From positions 1 to 39,646 of the IMG/VR virus record IMGVR_UViG_3300020410_000003: a stretch of 39,646 bases of DNA. One strand, given 5' to 3'. Below are positions 27,244 to 35,827 of this stretch, piece by piece. The DNA comes from a virus. The notes under the pieces are model-generated. The model saw only the letters and a list, made by a program, of their open reading frames with translations, searched no databases and was not told the origin of the DNA. How positions within the stretch are numbered: the first letter of the stretch is position 1; each line of letters begins with the position of its first letter. A program made the position numbers and the translations under genes.

Positions 27244-28266
27244 ATGGCTTTTCCGCATTCGTTACATGCATGGCAGGCTAGCCGCACTTATAAGGTTGGC
27301 GAGGTTGTTCGCGCAAGTAGAGGAGAGCACCACACTCTTGCCTTTAAATGCATTGTTGCAGGCTTGTCAGGCAGTAGTGAGCCGGAGTTTCCGCGTCAAA
27401 TTACATCAACTGCAATTGACAATACAATCACTTGGGAGGCATTTGAGCCTTTAGCAGAGCAACTCCAAGCACTTGCTCCAACTGCTGTTATTGATTTGTT
27501 TGAAATAAAGCTAACAAAAGACGTTAACGGTTTGGCTGACACTTTGCGTTATCACCCTGGCACAAATGGCTTAATCTCAACAATTGTGTTTGACGGTAAA
27601 TCTTACCCTGCTGTTCCTGTTGAGGCCGATGGCTTTAGCGCGTCATCTAAAGGAACGTTGCCCCGGCCAACTATTAAAATAGCAAATACCAACAACGCGA
27701 TTAGCGCACTTTTGTTATCAAGTGATCCTAGTGACGGCGAAAAAGTTAATATTTTAAACGCTAGGGTTAGACGCATTCGGACTTTTGCAAAATTTTTGGA
27801 CATTTCAAATTTTAACCAAAACCAGCTTTCGCAAACCGAAGGAGACGATGACGTTATAACGCAGGGGGGTGATAATATAATTTACCAAACGTTTAATGAC
27901 ACCGCCGATCCTGATGCAAAAATTGTTGAAACATGGTATATCGATAGGATTGCATCCGAAAATTTGCAATTTGTGGAGTTTGAATTAACTGCAAAGCTAG
28001 ACTTGACTAACTTGCAATTACCTAGACGAACCGTCACTGAATTTTGCCAATGGGAGTATAGGAGCCGAGAATGCACATATAATGGAGATAGGTGTTTTAC
28101 TATTAATGACACATTGTTAACAAGTGGTACATTAAGCGAAAAAAAGAAAAATGATGTTTGCGGCAAAAGGTTAAGCAGTTGTGAGGCAAGGTTCCCTAAA
28201 GGTAGCTCAAAAAATCATGACGCCTTGCCATTCGGAGGTTTTCCAGGTGCACGGCTTCAAATCTGA
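27244..28266 (+). CDS. minor tail protein, lambda gpL-like iron-sulphur type, with N-terminal CBM-like module
   Basis: Residues ~75-340 match gpL: DLFEIKLTKDVNG near the start of the domain and four cysteines spaced C268-x8-C277 and C306-x6-C313 with PFGGFPGARL at the end. The spacings are those of the lambda gpL cysteines that hold an iron-sulphur cluster. The first ~70 residues (AWQASRTYKVGEVVRAS, AGLSGSSEPEFP, DNTITWEAFE) resemble a small carbohydrate-binding module (CBM5/12-like), which would help the tip touch surface glycans. An additional C284 is present. Confidence 0.85.
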   Translation: MAFPHSLHAWQASRTYKVGEVVRASRGEHHTLAFKCIVAGLSGSSEPEFPRQITSTAIDNTITWEAFEPLAEQLQALAPTAVIDLFEIKLTKDVNGLADTLRYHPGTNGLISTIVFDGKSYPAVPVEADGFSASSKGTLPRPTIKIANTNNAISALLLSSDPSDGEKVNILNARVRRIRTFAKFLDISNFNQNQLSQTEGDDDVITQGGDNIIYQTFNDTADPDAKIVETWYIDRIASENLQFVEFELTAKLDLTNLQLPRRTVTEFCQWEYRSRECTYNGDRCFTINDTLLTSGTLSEKKKNDVCGKRLSSCEARFPKGSSKNHDALPFGGFPGARLQI

Positions 28267-28555
28267 GGCTGAATGGCACGCCAATAAAACGCTGCCTAAT
28301 GAATGTTGCGGTCTTGTTGTTAATGGCAGTTATTGGCCTTGTCGCAATATTGCCGATAATCCTACAGAGGCATTTGCAATAAATCCTTATGATTATGCAA
28401 TGGCTATGAATAGCGGAAATATTCAAGCCGTTGTTCATTCGCACCCTAAAGGCGGCGCGCCTAGCAAAAATGATCAAAAAGCTTGTAAGTACACTAATAT
28501 TCCGTGGTATATTTATGACGTGCTGAATCAAAAATGGTTTACTATCAATCCTTAA
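28217..28555 (+). CDS. tail tip JAMM/MPN metallopeptidase, N-terminal half of lambda gpK
   Basis: I use ATG 28217 (112 residues); the frame also extends upstream to a GTG at 28181. The JAMM metal site is visible: Glu in LPNECCGLVV, then HSHP with KGGAPSKNDQKACK supplying the conserved Ser and Asp. In lambda this domain is joined to an NlpC/P60 domain in one gpK chain; here the second domain is a separate gene overlapping by 22 bp. It may help cross or remodel the peptidoglycan during infection or mature the tail tip. Confidence 0.85.
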   Translation: MTPCHSEVFQVHGFKSEAEWHANKTLPNECCGLVVNGSYWPCRNIADNPTEAFAINPYDYAMAMNSGNIQAVVHSHPKGGAPSKNDQKACKYTNIPWYIYDVLNQKWFTINP

Positions 28556-28923
28556 CTGGAAAACAATGGAAATATGGGCAGCAAGATTGCTATACCATTG
28601 TGCGAGATTATTATAAATTGTTGGGAATTAGCCTGCCGGATTTTCCAAGACCTGACGACTTAAATCTATGTAAAAGTGTTTTTATGAGACACGCAAGGGA
28701 GCTTGGCTTTCAACGAATTAATTTTAACTGTCGCCGGCAACACGATGTTTTAATTATGAATTTAGGCACAGCATCGCCCATGCATGGAGCAATTTATTTA
28801 AAAGGTGACCGGCTTTTGCATCAGCGGATGAGCAGTCTTAGTGCTGTAGAGCCTTTGGGACGTTATTATAGAAGTAGTGTAGTTGCCGTTTATCGCTATG
28901 CAACGGGTTTTGCTGGCCGGTGA
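28534..28923 (+). CDS. NlpC/P60-type tail tip peptidase, C-terminal half of lambda gpK
   Basis: 129 residues with the catalytic Cys19 in GQQDCYTIVRDYY, His84 in SPMHGAIYL and a polar third residue near His96. This is the NlpC/P60 cysteine peptidase fold, which cuts peptidoglycan peptides. It overlaps the JAMM gene by 22 bp in a different frame, and the two together equal lambda gpK. Its 3' end overlaps the gpI-like gene by 26 bp. Confidence 0.85.
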   Translation: MVYYQSLTGKQWKYGQQDCYTIVRDYYKLLGISLPDFPRPDDLNLCKSVFMRHARELGFQRINFNCRRQHDVLIMNLGTASPMHGAIYLKGDRLLHQRMSSLSAVEPLGRYYRSSVVAVYRYATGFAGR

Positions 28924-30166
28924 TCTGGGCGAAAAGTATGGAGCAGAGCATTTATATTGTGGTCTGAGAACACCTGCTGATGCGATAAAATTACTTTGCG
29001 TAAATTATCCTGCATTTAAAAAGGAATTAGTCACGGCTCATTTAAACGGTGTTGGCTATAAAGTTATACAAGGTGGGGCCTCTATGAATTATGAGGAAAT
29101 GTTCCTGCCTATTGGCAGCAAGACATTAACGGTTGTTCCGGTCATTATGGGCAGTGGCAGCGATGCCGGAACAATCGCTATAGGGGTTGCTTTGGTTGCG
29201 GGTGCTATTATCCTCGGCCCGGCTACCGGTGGATTTGCTGGGTTAGGTTTGGGATTAGCAGGTGGGGGTGCAGGAATTATTGGTGGGGTTGCTGCAACAG
29301 CTGCTGGTTCAATCGGCGCAGGCTTAGTTTTGGCAGGCACTGCAAATTTAATATCACCACAACCCGAAACCCCCCGCTTGTCTGGTTCTAATCGAATGAA
29401 CAGCACTAATGCGCGAGGCACTGGCCCTCAAAGCGTTCAACGCGGTGCATCTGGGCAACAGTCATATGCATTTCAAGGCCCTGCAAATACTGTTGGCACG
29501 GGTGCGACAATTCCTGTTGTATATGGAAAAGTCATTATCGGCGGACATTTGTTAGCTGTAAATCTTGAAATTAGCGATGAGTCTGATCCTCTTTTAAAAT
29601 CTATCAAGCCAATTAGTCGAAAAACAATTAGGATTAATGGCGAAAGACCAGAGAGAGAGCTTAATTCAGCTGGCGGTCTTGAAACTGCTACGATCGGCAG
29701 AAATAAACAAATTCGTGACACTAGCAGTAATAGGCGTGAAAAGGTTGACTTCGTTTTTTCTAACCCAACAGACAACATAGGGGAAACCAAAGACAATAAC
29801 GGGTTGGCTTATGTCTCAGCCGATGTTAACGCTTTAGATGTTATTTTTGAAGTTGATAGACCTTTTTATAGTCATGTCGGCGACACAACAACTACAAAAA
29901 TCGATGGATTTATCACTTATGAAATTGAAATTAGCGTTGATCAAAGCGGTGTGGATCCTATAGTCGGCAGAGCTTCCGCAACTTTGCAGGGTTTATTTCA
30001 TGCAACGGATAACTTTCCTTACAGATATGGGCATAGGTTAGAAATACCAGAAAGCATTGACGATGCTACGAGAGTCAAATTACAAGTTAAAATTACTGAT
30101 GCAGACGTCCGCGAACAAGCCCGCCTTAAAGTAATCGGTTATGGTTACAATATTTTAAAGGGTTGA
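28898..30166 (+). CDS. tail assembly protein, lambda gpI-like (long form)
   Basis: From ATG 28898 the product has 422 residues (a TTG at 28883 is the alternative). The N-terminal ~85 residues are the gpI ubiquitin-like domain (RVLLAGDLGEKYGAEHLYC, ADAIKLLCVNYPAFKKEL). A long Gly/Ala-rich hydrophobic stretch (about residues 90-150, GGFAGLGLGLAGGGAGIIGG) then follows, of the kind thought to enter the host membrane. The C-terminal ~250 residues (ATIPVVYGKVIIGGHLLAV) resemble the start of gpJ-like proteins, so it may be an I-J N-terminal fusion. Confidence 0.8.
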   Translation: MQRVLLAGDLGEKYGAEHLYCGLRTPADAIKLLCVNYPAFKKELVTAHLNGVGYKVIQGGASMNYEEMFLPIGSKTLTVVPVIMGSGSDAGTIAIGVALVAGAIILGPATGGFAGLGLGLAGGGAGIIGGVAATAAGSIGAGLVLAGTANLISPQPETPRLSGSNRMNSTNARGTGPQSVQRGASGQQSYAFQGPANTVGTGATIPVVYGKVIIGGHLLAVNLEISDESDPLLKSIKPISRKTIRINGERPERELNSAGGLETATIGRNKQIRDTSSNRREKVDFVFSNPTDNIGETKDNNGLAYVSADVNALDVIFEVDRPFYSHVGDTTTTKIDGFITYEIEISVDQSGVDPIVGRASATLQGLFHATDNFPYRYGHRLEIPESIDDATRVKLQVKITDADVREQARLKVIGYGYNILKG

Positions 30167-30167
30167 C

Positions 30168-33100
30168 ATGGCTTTAAATTCAAAAACTGTTATTAAGCTT
30201 GTTGACCTAATTTGCGAGGGTCCAATTGAGGGCATTGTCGGAAAGCGGGATGGCGTTTTTTTAAACGAAACACCTGCAACTAGCAAAGATCTGCGAAAGG
30301 TTGATTTTGAAGAACGGCTTGGGACTTTACGCCAACCAATGCTTAGCGATCGCAGCGGTTTTGCCACAACAACAACATCAATTATAAATGTTGAGCAACA
30401 AGTTGGCGAAAATTACAGCGAAACACCAGATGCCAATAATGTTGTTAATCCTGATGATCGCAAATATGGCGTTGGCAAGGTAATTCAACAGGTAAACGAT
30501 CCTGAAGCTGATTATGTGCAATTGATTTTTACAATACCGCGATTATTTAGCACTGCCGTTGAAGGCTTAGCCCGTGGTCAATTGTTTCCCGCAAAAATTA
30601 GACTAGAAATTAAAATTGCTGAAGAGGGGCAAGGTTTTGTTGATGTTAGTGATAATTTGGAAAGTCAAATTATTGAAGGGATTGCAACGTCTGCCTATCA
30701 ATTCAAGACAAGTCCGATCGATCTTGAGTGTGAGTTAGGCGGCAAACGCCCCCCTTGGCGAATTAAAGTTAAAAAATTAAATTTCAGATCTGTAACTGGT
30801 GATCGAGAAGATGCTTTTGAAATTAAGACATCTGATCTTGTAGAGCTACCGTCAACAACCCCATTAGCAGACGGGAGAGCTGATACAATTGTTTGGAATT
30901 CAATTATTGTTGGTAAGTATGTAAAAACTAATTATTCAGGAACCGCCATTGCTGCGCTGTCTTTAGATGCAGAGGAATACTCTTCTTTACCATCAAGATC
31001 TTATGAAGTTAAGGGCAGGAAGCTTGCAATCCCTCATAACTCTTGTGCAGGCATAGACGGCGCTTTAATTTACAATGACAATATTCCATTTAATGGCAGC
31101 TTAAAAACAAACAAAGAGTGGACAACGTGTCCAGTCTGCTGTTTTTACGATATGCTTATCAACAAACGATATGGCGCCGGCAATTTTATCAATGCCGATA
31201 ATGTCAGCTGGGTTGATTTAATAGAAATTTCAAAATATTGCAATCAACAGATAGATTTAGGCAATGGTCAAACTGAGCCACGGTTTGCAATTAACACAGC
31301 AATTTCAACGCAGGCTGACGCATATAGTGTTATCCAGGATTTAGCAAGTGTATTTCGAGGGATTGTTTATTGGCGATCAAATACAGTGCAGCTTGCGGCG
31401 GATCACGGTAATTTAGACGGAACTACGCTAGACGCAATTCATATATTTTCTAATTCTAATGTTGTCGAAGGTGGCTTTTCTTATAGTGGCTCATCTTTAA
31501 AGACTCGCAGCACTCGCGTGGTTGCAAGATATAATGACCCAAATAATTTCTATAAACCTGATCATATAATTGTTGAGGATCGTGCGGCCATAGATAAATA
31601 TGGGCTGCAAACAAGAGAGATTGTTGCTTTCGGTTGCACGTCACGAACGCAAGCGCAGAGAATGGCTAAATGGGTTTTAACTTCAGAGCAATTAGAGGGC
31701 GAAACAGTTAGTTTTGCTGTGGGGTTAGAGGGCCTTAACGTACTGCCAGGCCAAATCTTTGCAGTCTCTGACGCAATGCGGCAAGGCTCACGCTTGTCTG
31801 GTCGCATTATTGGTGCGACTAGAAAAAAAATCATTGCAGATCAAAACGTTTCTTCCCTGCCAGGGAGCAATGATGAAATAACGGTGCGACTGCCAGATGG
31901 TCGGGTGCAAACACGTTCTGCAACCTTAGATGGTTCTAATACAATTATTGTGAGCACTAAATTTGATGATCCCCCTGAAGATGGGGCGATTTGGTCTATA
32001 ACAGATAGCAGCGTTGCCAATCAAAAATTTAGGTGTTTAGCTGTTGCTGAAGGGGAAGATGGGGTATATGCAGTCACAGGGGTAATTCATAATGACAGCA
32101 TTTATAGCGTTGTTGAAAGTGCAAACTCTCAGCTTATTTTCCCTGACGTAACATTATTTGATGACAGACCATCGACTCCAACAAATTTAAAAATTCAATT
32201 TTATGAGATCACACGTAATGCTAATAAGTTTAAACGTATTAATGTTTCATGGTCAAGAGGCACAGACAACCGAGCTATAAATTATGAGGTTCAATATAAA
32301 ATTTCTGGATCAGGCAATTTTAAATCAATTACAACCATAAACACAAGCGTTGATATTGATCAATCAATACTTGTTGGCCAAAAAATTGTTATTCGTGTTT
32401 TTGCTATTGGGCCAGAGCCAAACCGGCTGCGATCAAAGCCAGCAAAGGCTAATGACGTAGCCCCTCCCGATGGCGTAGAAAGGGATGAATCAGGAGCTAC
32501 GACCCAAACATTGCCCCCTGACCCAACAGGGGTAACGCTTGAGCCTGTTGGGACTGATCAAGTTCTAGTTGGTTGGGATTCAAAAATTGATGGCCAAAAT
32601 TTAAGAGATTTTACGGCAATTATTCGTCATTCTGGCAATGTAGACGGGACTGGTGTTTGGTATAAATCAGTTTTTCTAAGGCGTAGAGGCGCGCACCATG
32701 GTTCAGCGTTGTGTCCATTACTTGAAGGGGAGTATTTTGTTAAATTTGAAAACAGAGAAAAATTAAAAAGCAACGTTGCGGCAAGCGCTGTTATAAATTT
32801 GCCTGATATATTACCAAAATTTAATTTTGAGAGTATTAACGAGGCAGCAAATGGTTTCCCAGGGCAGCGTGATGGTGTCTATTTTGATGATAGTTTTGAC
32901 GGTTTAGTTTTGGATGGTGATGCATCCTTTGATCACGAAGTAACAAGTTTAGACGGATTAAGCGCTAATATCGACACTATTTTTGGGACACAACGCACGA
33001 CAGGCACATATTATTTTGGTTCATTAATTGATTTTGGCAATGGTTCTTCTAGCGATGGCTTTAAATTCAGTCCATTATTTAAACGAATATTAGACGCAAC

Positions 33101-33707
33101 AGGCATTTACAGAACAAACACTTTTGATGATCGTGTTGATTTGTGCGATACATGGAGTGATTTTGATGGGGATATTGCTGATGATGTTGACGTTCAACTT
33201 TACTTAAGAAGCAGTAATGATATTCCGACAGATAATGCAATAGGTTTACAAGATGCTGACGCATTGACAGGAGAAGACGGCTTTATATTTGGTACGGCGT
33301 CAAATATTACTTATGGCGATTGGGTACCACTCGAAAACACAAGCTTTACAGGGCGGCACTTTCAATTTAAAGCGGTTTTGACAACTACCCAATCTGATCA
33401 ATCGCCTGTCTGTGAGTCACTTGGCGTGGATATAAAATTTGAAACACGCACTGAGACAAGTGACGTCATTCGATCAGGGCTAGGGACGAGAACTGTGACA
33501 TTTAAAAATGCATTTTATACTGATGCCGACACAGATTGTTCGGTTGGAATTATTGCCTATGACATGGAGCCTGGCGATTATTTTATTTTAAGCAAGCCAA
33601 CATCAACAGGGTTTAGCGTCACGTTTAAATCTAGTTTTGACGGCACAGAGTTGATAAGTCGAGAGTTTCGCTATACTGCGATAGGATACGGAACAATTCA
33701 GGCTTAA
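30168..33707 (+). CDS. tail tip / host specificity protein, lambda gpJ-like
   Basis: 1179 residues. The opening LICEGPIEGIVGKRDGVFLN is a clear gpJ start. The middle has the tail-hub region: NKRYGAGNFINADNVSWVDL and LASVFRGIVYWRSNTVQLAA, then SRTQAQRMAKWVLTSEQLEG. Fibronectin-like stretches follow (TPTNLKIQFYEIT, PDPTGVTLEPVGTDQVLVGW), and the last ~300 residues are a beta-rich receptor-binding-like part. It forms the central tail tip and initiates tail assembly together with I, K and L. Confidence 0.9.
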   Translation: MALNSKTVIKLVDLICEGPIEGIVGKRDGVFLNETPATSKDLRKVDFEERLGTLRQPMLSDRSGFATTTTSIINVEQQVGENYSETPDANNVVNPDDRKYGVGKVIQQVNDPEADYVQLIFTIPRLFSTAVEGLARGQLFPAKIRLEIKIAEEGQGFVDVSDNLESQIIEGIATSAYQFKTSPIDLECELGGKRPPWRIKVKKLNFRSVTGDREDAFEIKTSDLVELPSTTPLADGRADTIVWNSIIVGKYVKTNYSGTAIAALSLDAEEYSSLPSRSYEVKGRKLAIPHNSCAGIDGALIYNDNIPFNGSLKTNKEWTTCPVCCFYDMLINKRYGAGNFINADNVSWVDLIEISKYCNQQIDLGNGQTEPRFAINTAISTQADAYSVIQDLASVFRGIVYWRSNTVQLAADHGNLDGTTLDAIHIFSNSNVVEGGFSYSGSSLKTRSTRVVARYNDPNNFYKPDHIIVEDRAAIDKYGLQTREIVAFGCTSRTQAQRMAKWVLTSEQLEGETVSFAVGLEGLNVLPGQIFAVSDAMRQGSRLSGRIIGATRKKIIADQNVSSLPGSNDEITVRLPDGRVQTRSATLDGSNTIIVSTKFDDPPEDGAIWSITDSSVANQKFRCLAVAEGEDGVYAVTGVIHNDSIYSVVESANSQLIFPDVTLFDDRPSTPTNLKIQFYEITRNANKFKRINVSWSRGTDNRAINYEVQYKISGSGNFKSITTINTSVDIDQSILVGQKIVIRVFAIGPEPNRLRSKPAKANDVAPPDGVERDESGATTQTLPPDPTGVTLEPVGTDQVLVGWDSKIDGQNLRDFTAIIRHSGNVDGTGVWYKSVFLRRRGAHHGSALCPLLEGEYFVKFENREKLKSNVAASAVINLPDILPKFNFESINEAANGFPGQRDGVYFDDSFDGLVLDGDASFDHEVTSLDGLSANIDTIFGTQRTTGTYYFGSLIDFGNGSSSDGFKFSPLFKRILDATGIYRTNTFDDRVDLCDTWSDFDGDIADDVDVQLYLRSSNDIPTDNAIGLQDADALTGEDGFIFGTASNITYGDWVPLENTSFTGRHFQFKAVLTTTQSDQSPVCESLGVDIKFETRTETSDVIRSGLGTRTVTFKNAFYTDADTDCSVGIIAYDMEPGDYFILSKPTSTGFSVTFKSSFDGTELISREFRYTAIGYGTIQA

Positions 33708-33711
33708 TAAA

Positions 33712-34686
33712 ATGCCACAGGCCCCTGATCATGACGTTGACAACGGTACGGGCGCCGCTGTGCGTTCCGATATGAATACTAGGTTTCACGCGCTGTTTAC
33801 AAACCACAGCGGGGCAACCGATACAGCAATAAGCACAAAATATGTATATCAAACGTGGGCTGATACAACGGCAGGTCAACTTAAATTTAGAACGGCTTCA
33901 AACACTTGGGTTCCACTTAGATCTTTAACGGGTGATGTAATTATTCCTAATGGCTCAGAAGCTGCGCCGTCAATTAGTTTTGGCAGCGATGGCCCTAATC
34001 ATGGTTTTTATAGGGTTAGCGGCACTGAGGCTAACGCAGCAGGGTTTGGTTTTGTTACTCAAGACAGTGGCTCTGATCATACTTTATTTACAGTTGGCAA
34101 AAATCTTGGCACTTCTGGCGGAGATGATGGCCCGTCTTTATATTGGAATTTTCAAACAAACCCAACGGCGACCAGCAATACAACAAACGAAGGCATGATT
34201 ATACAAAAGCGAGGGCGGATGAGAATATCTATGAATAATGCACATCAGTTGACTTTAAACAGAGTTGGATCAGGAGGACAAGAACTTGGTTCGCATGTTT
34301 TGTTTATGGTTAATGGCAGTCAATCGGGAAGGATTGGCAGTGTTAGCACAACTGACGTAACCTTATTTGATTCATCTGACAGAAGATTAAAAGATAATAT
34401 TACCGATATGCCTGCGGCGAAAACGCGAATTAATCAAATCAAAATGCGTCGTTTCCGTTTGATTGCGGCTGATAATTACGAAGAGGGTTTTATCGCGCAA
34501 GAATTAAAAGAAATTTGCCCTGAAGCTGTTTTAAATGATGAGAACACACTTGATGAAAACGGAAACATTGATTATATGGGTGTTGGCAAGGCTTCATTGG
34601 TGCCGTTGCTTATGAAAGGTTTGCAAGAGGCATACGCTGAGATTGAAGCATTAACTACTCGCGTTGCTGCTTTGGAGGCTAGCTAA
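33712..34686 (+). CDS. tail fibre with C-terminal S74 self-cleaving chaperone
   Basis: 324 residues. The C-terminal ~110 residues are an S74 intramolecular chaperone: DSSDRRLKDNITDMP with the Ser-Lys dyad, then YEEGFIAQELKEICPEAVLN and a C-terminal coiled coil (LQEAYAEIEALTTRVAALEA). The middle contains APSISFGSDGPNHGFYRVS, a module repeated in the next two fibre genes. The S74 part folds the trimer and then cleaves itself off. It follows gpJ by 4 bases. Confidence 0.88.
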   Translation: MPQAPDHDVDNGTGAAVRSDMNTRFHALFTNHSGATDTAISTKYVYQTWADTTAGQLKFRTASNTWVPLRSLTGDVIIPNGSEAAPSISFGSDGPNHGFYRVSGTEANAAGFGFVTQDSGSDHTLFTVGKNLGTSGGDDGPSLYWNFQTNPTATSNTTNEGMIIQKRGRMRISMNNAHQLTLNRVGSGGQELGSHVLFMVNGSQSGRIGSVSTTDVTLFDSSDRRLKDNITDMPAAKTRINQIKMRRFRLIAADNYEEGFIAQELKEICPEAVLNDENTLDENGNIDYMGVGKASLVPLLMKGLQEAYAEIEALTTRVAALEAS

Positions 34687-34690
34687 ATCA

Positions 34691-35788
34691 ATGGCAAACA
34701 AAAAAATTACTGAGCTTACAGAGCTTACGGCGCCAGCTGTTAATGATTTATTGCCTATAGTTGATGTTAGTGAAGCATCAAGCGCTAATCAAAACAAAAA
34801 GATTAGATTTGATAACTTGCATAGCAAGTTGCCTGACGGCACTGCATCGGCGCCAAGCTTGAGTTTTAGCTCAGATGGTAGTGATACCGGGCTTTATAGG
34901 GCTGCAGCTGATCAAATCGGCTTTACAGCAAATGGCTCAAATATTGCAACAATTACTGCTGCTGGGCTACAAGTAGGCACCGGGACTGCAGCAGCGCAGC
35001 TGCACTTGTTTAGCACAGATACAACGGACCAAGTAATTATTGAAAACACTGATGCAGGCGTAGATACTGCTCCAGATCTTGTTTTATATCGCAACTCAAG
35101 TTCACCTGCCGATAGTGACAATTTAGCCAATATTGAATTTAGAGGAAGAAATGACAACACTCAAGATCACGTATATGCCCAAATAACTGCAAAAATATCA
35201 GACGCATCTGATGGCACTGAGGATGGAATTGTTGATATTATGACAAGCAATGCAGGCTCTGTTTCAAGCCGTATTCGTGTTTCAGGCCAATTTATAGGAA
35301 TTAATCAACCGACGCCATTATATCCATTGCATGTTACAGAATCAGTAGAGGATATTGCTTTATTTGTTGAATCCGCCGAAAACGTTAGCACAACTGCCGG
35401 AAATATTGTTTTATATCATCATCGCAATACTGCAGCCGGGCAAGATTCAGACCAAATCAATTCGATTTCGTTCCGATCAAATAATGATGCCGGCACCCCA
35501 GCGGAAAAAGACTATGCGTCTTTGCTGGCCTCCATTGTCGATGCAAGCGACACAACAGAAGACGGAAAGCTAGACCTAAAAGTCATGGCTGCAGGCACTT
35601 TGACAAGCATGGCGGCGATCACAGCGGCCAATGTGACGCTAGGTGCAAGGCCCATCATTCCAACCCATACACCGTCATCTGCTTCGGCAACGGGCACGGC
35701 TGGTGAAATTGCTTGGGATGCAAGCTATATCTACGTTTGCGTGGCCTCAAACACTTGGAAGCGTGTTGCTGTTAGCACTTGGTCTTAA
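34691..35788 (+). CDS. tail fibre without S74 domain (365 aa)
   Basis: I use ATG 34691; the frame is open back to 34664 inside the previous gene. The N terminus KKITELTELTAPAVNDLLP then IVDVSEASSANQNKKIRF closely resembles the start of the next fibre gene, so both are probably docked to the same tail part. The APSLSFSSDGSDTGLYRAA module follows. The end IAWDASYIYVCVASNTWKRV is a cap often seen at fibre C termini in marine phages. No S74 signature is present, so it must fold without that chaperone. Confidence 0.82.
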   Translation: MANKKITELTELTAPAVNDLLPIVDVSEASSANQNKKIRFDNLHSKLPDGTASAPSLSFSSDGSDTGLYRAAADQIGFTANGSNIATITAAGLQVGTGTAAAQLHLFSTDTTDQVIIENTDAGVDTAPDLVLYRNSSSPADSDNLANIEFRGRNDNTQDHVYAQITAKISDASDGTEDGIVDIMTSNAGSVSSRIRVSGQFIGINQPTPLYPLHVTESVEDIALFVESAENVSTTAGNIVLYHHRNTAAGQDSDQINSISFRSNNDAGTPAEKDYASLLASIVDASDTTEDGKLDLKVMAAGTLTSMAAITAANVTLGARPIIPTHTPSSASATGTAGEIAWDASYIYVCVASNTWKRVAVSTWS

Positions 35789-35827
35789 AGGTTAAAATAA
35801 TGCCAACAGACGCCGCATAACGAGGCA

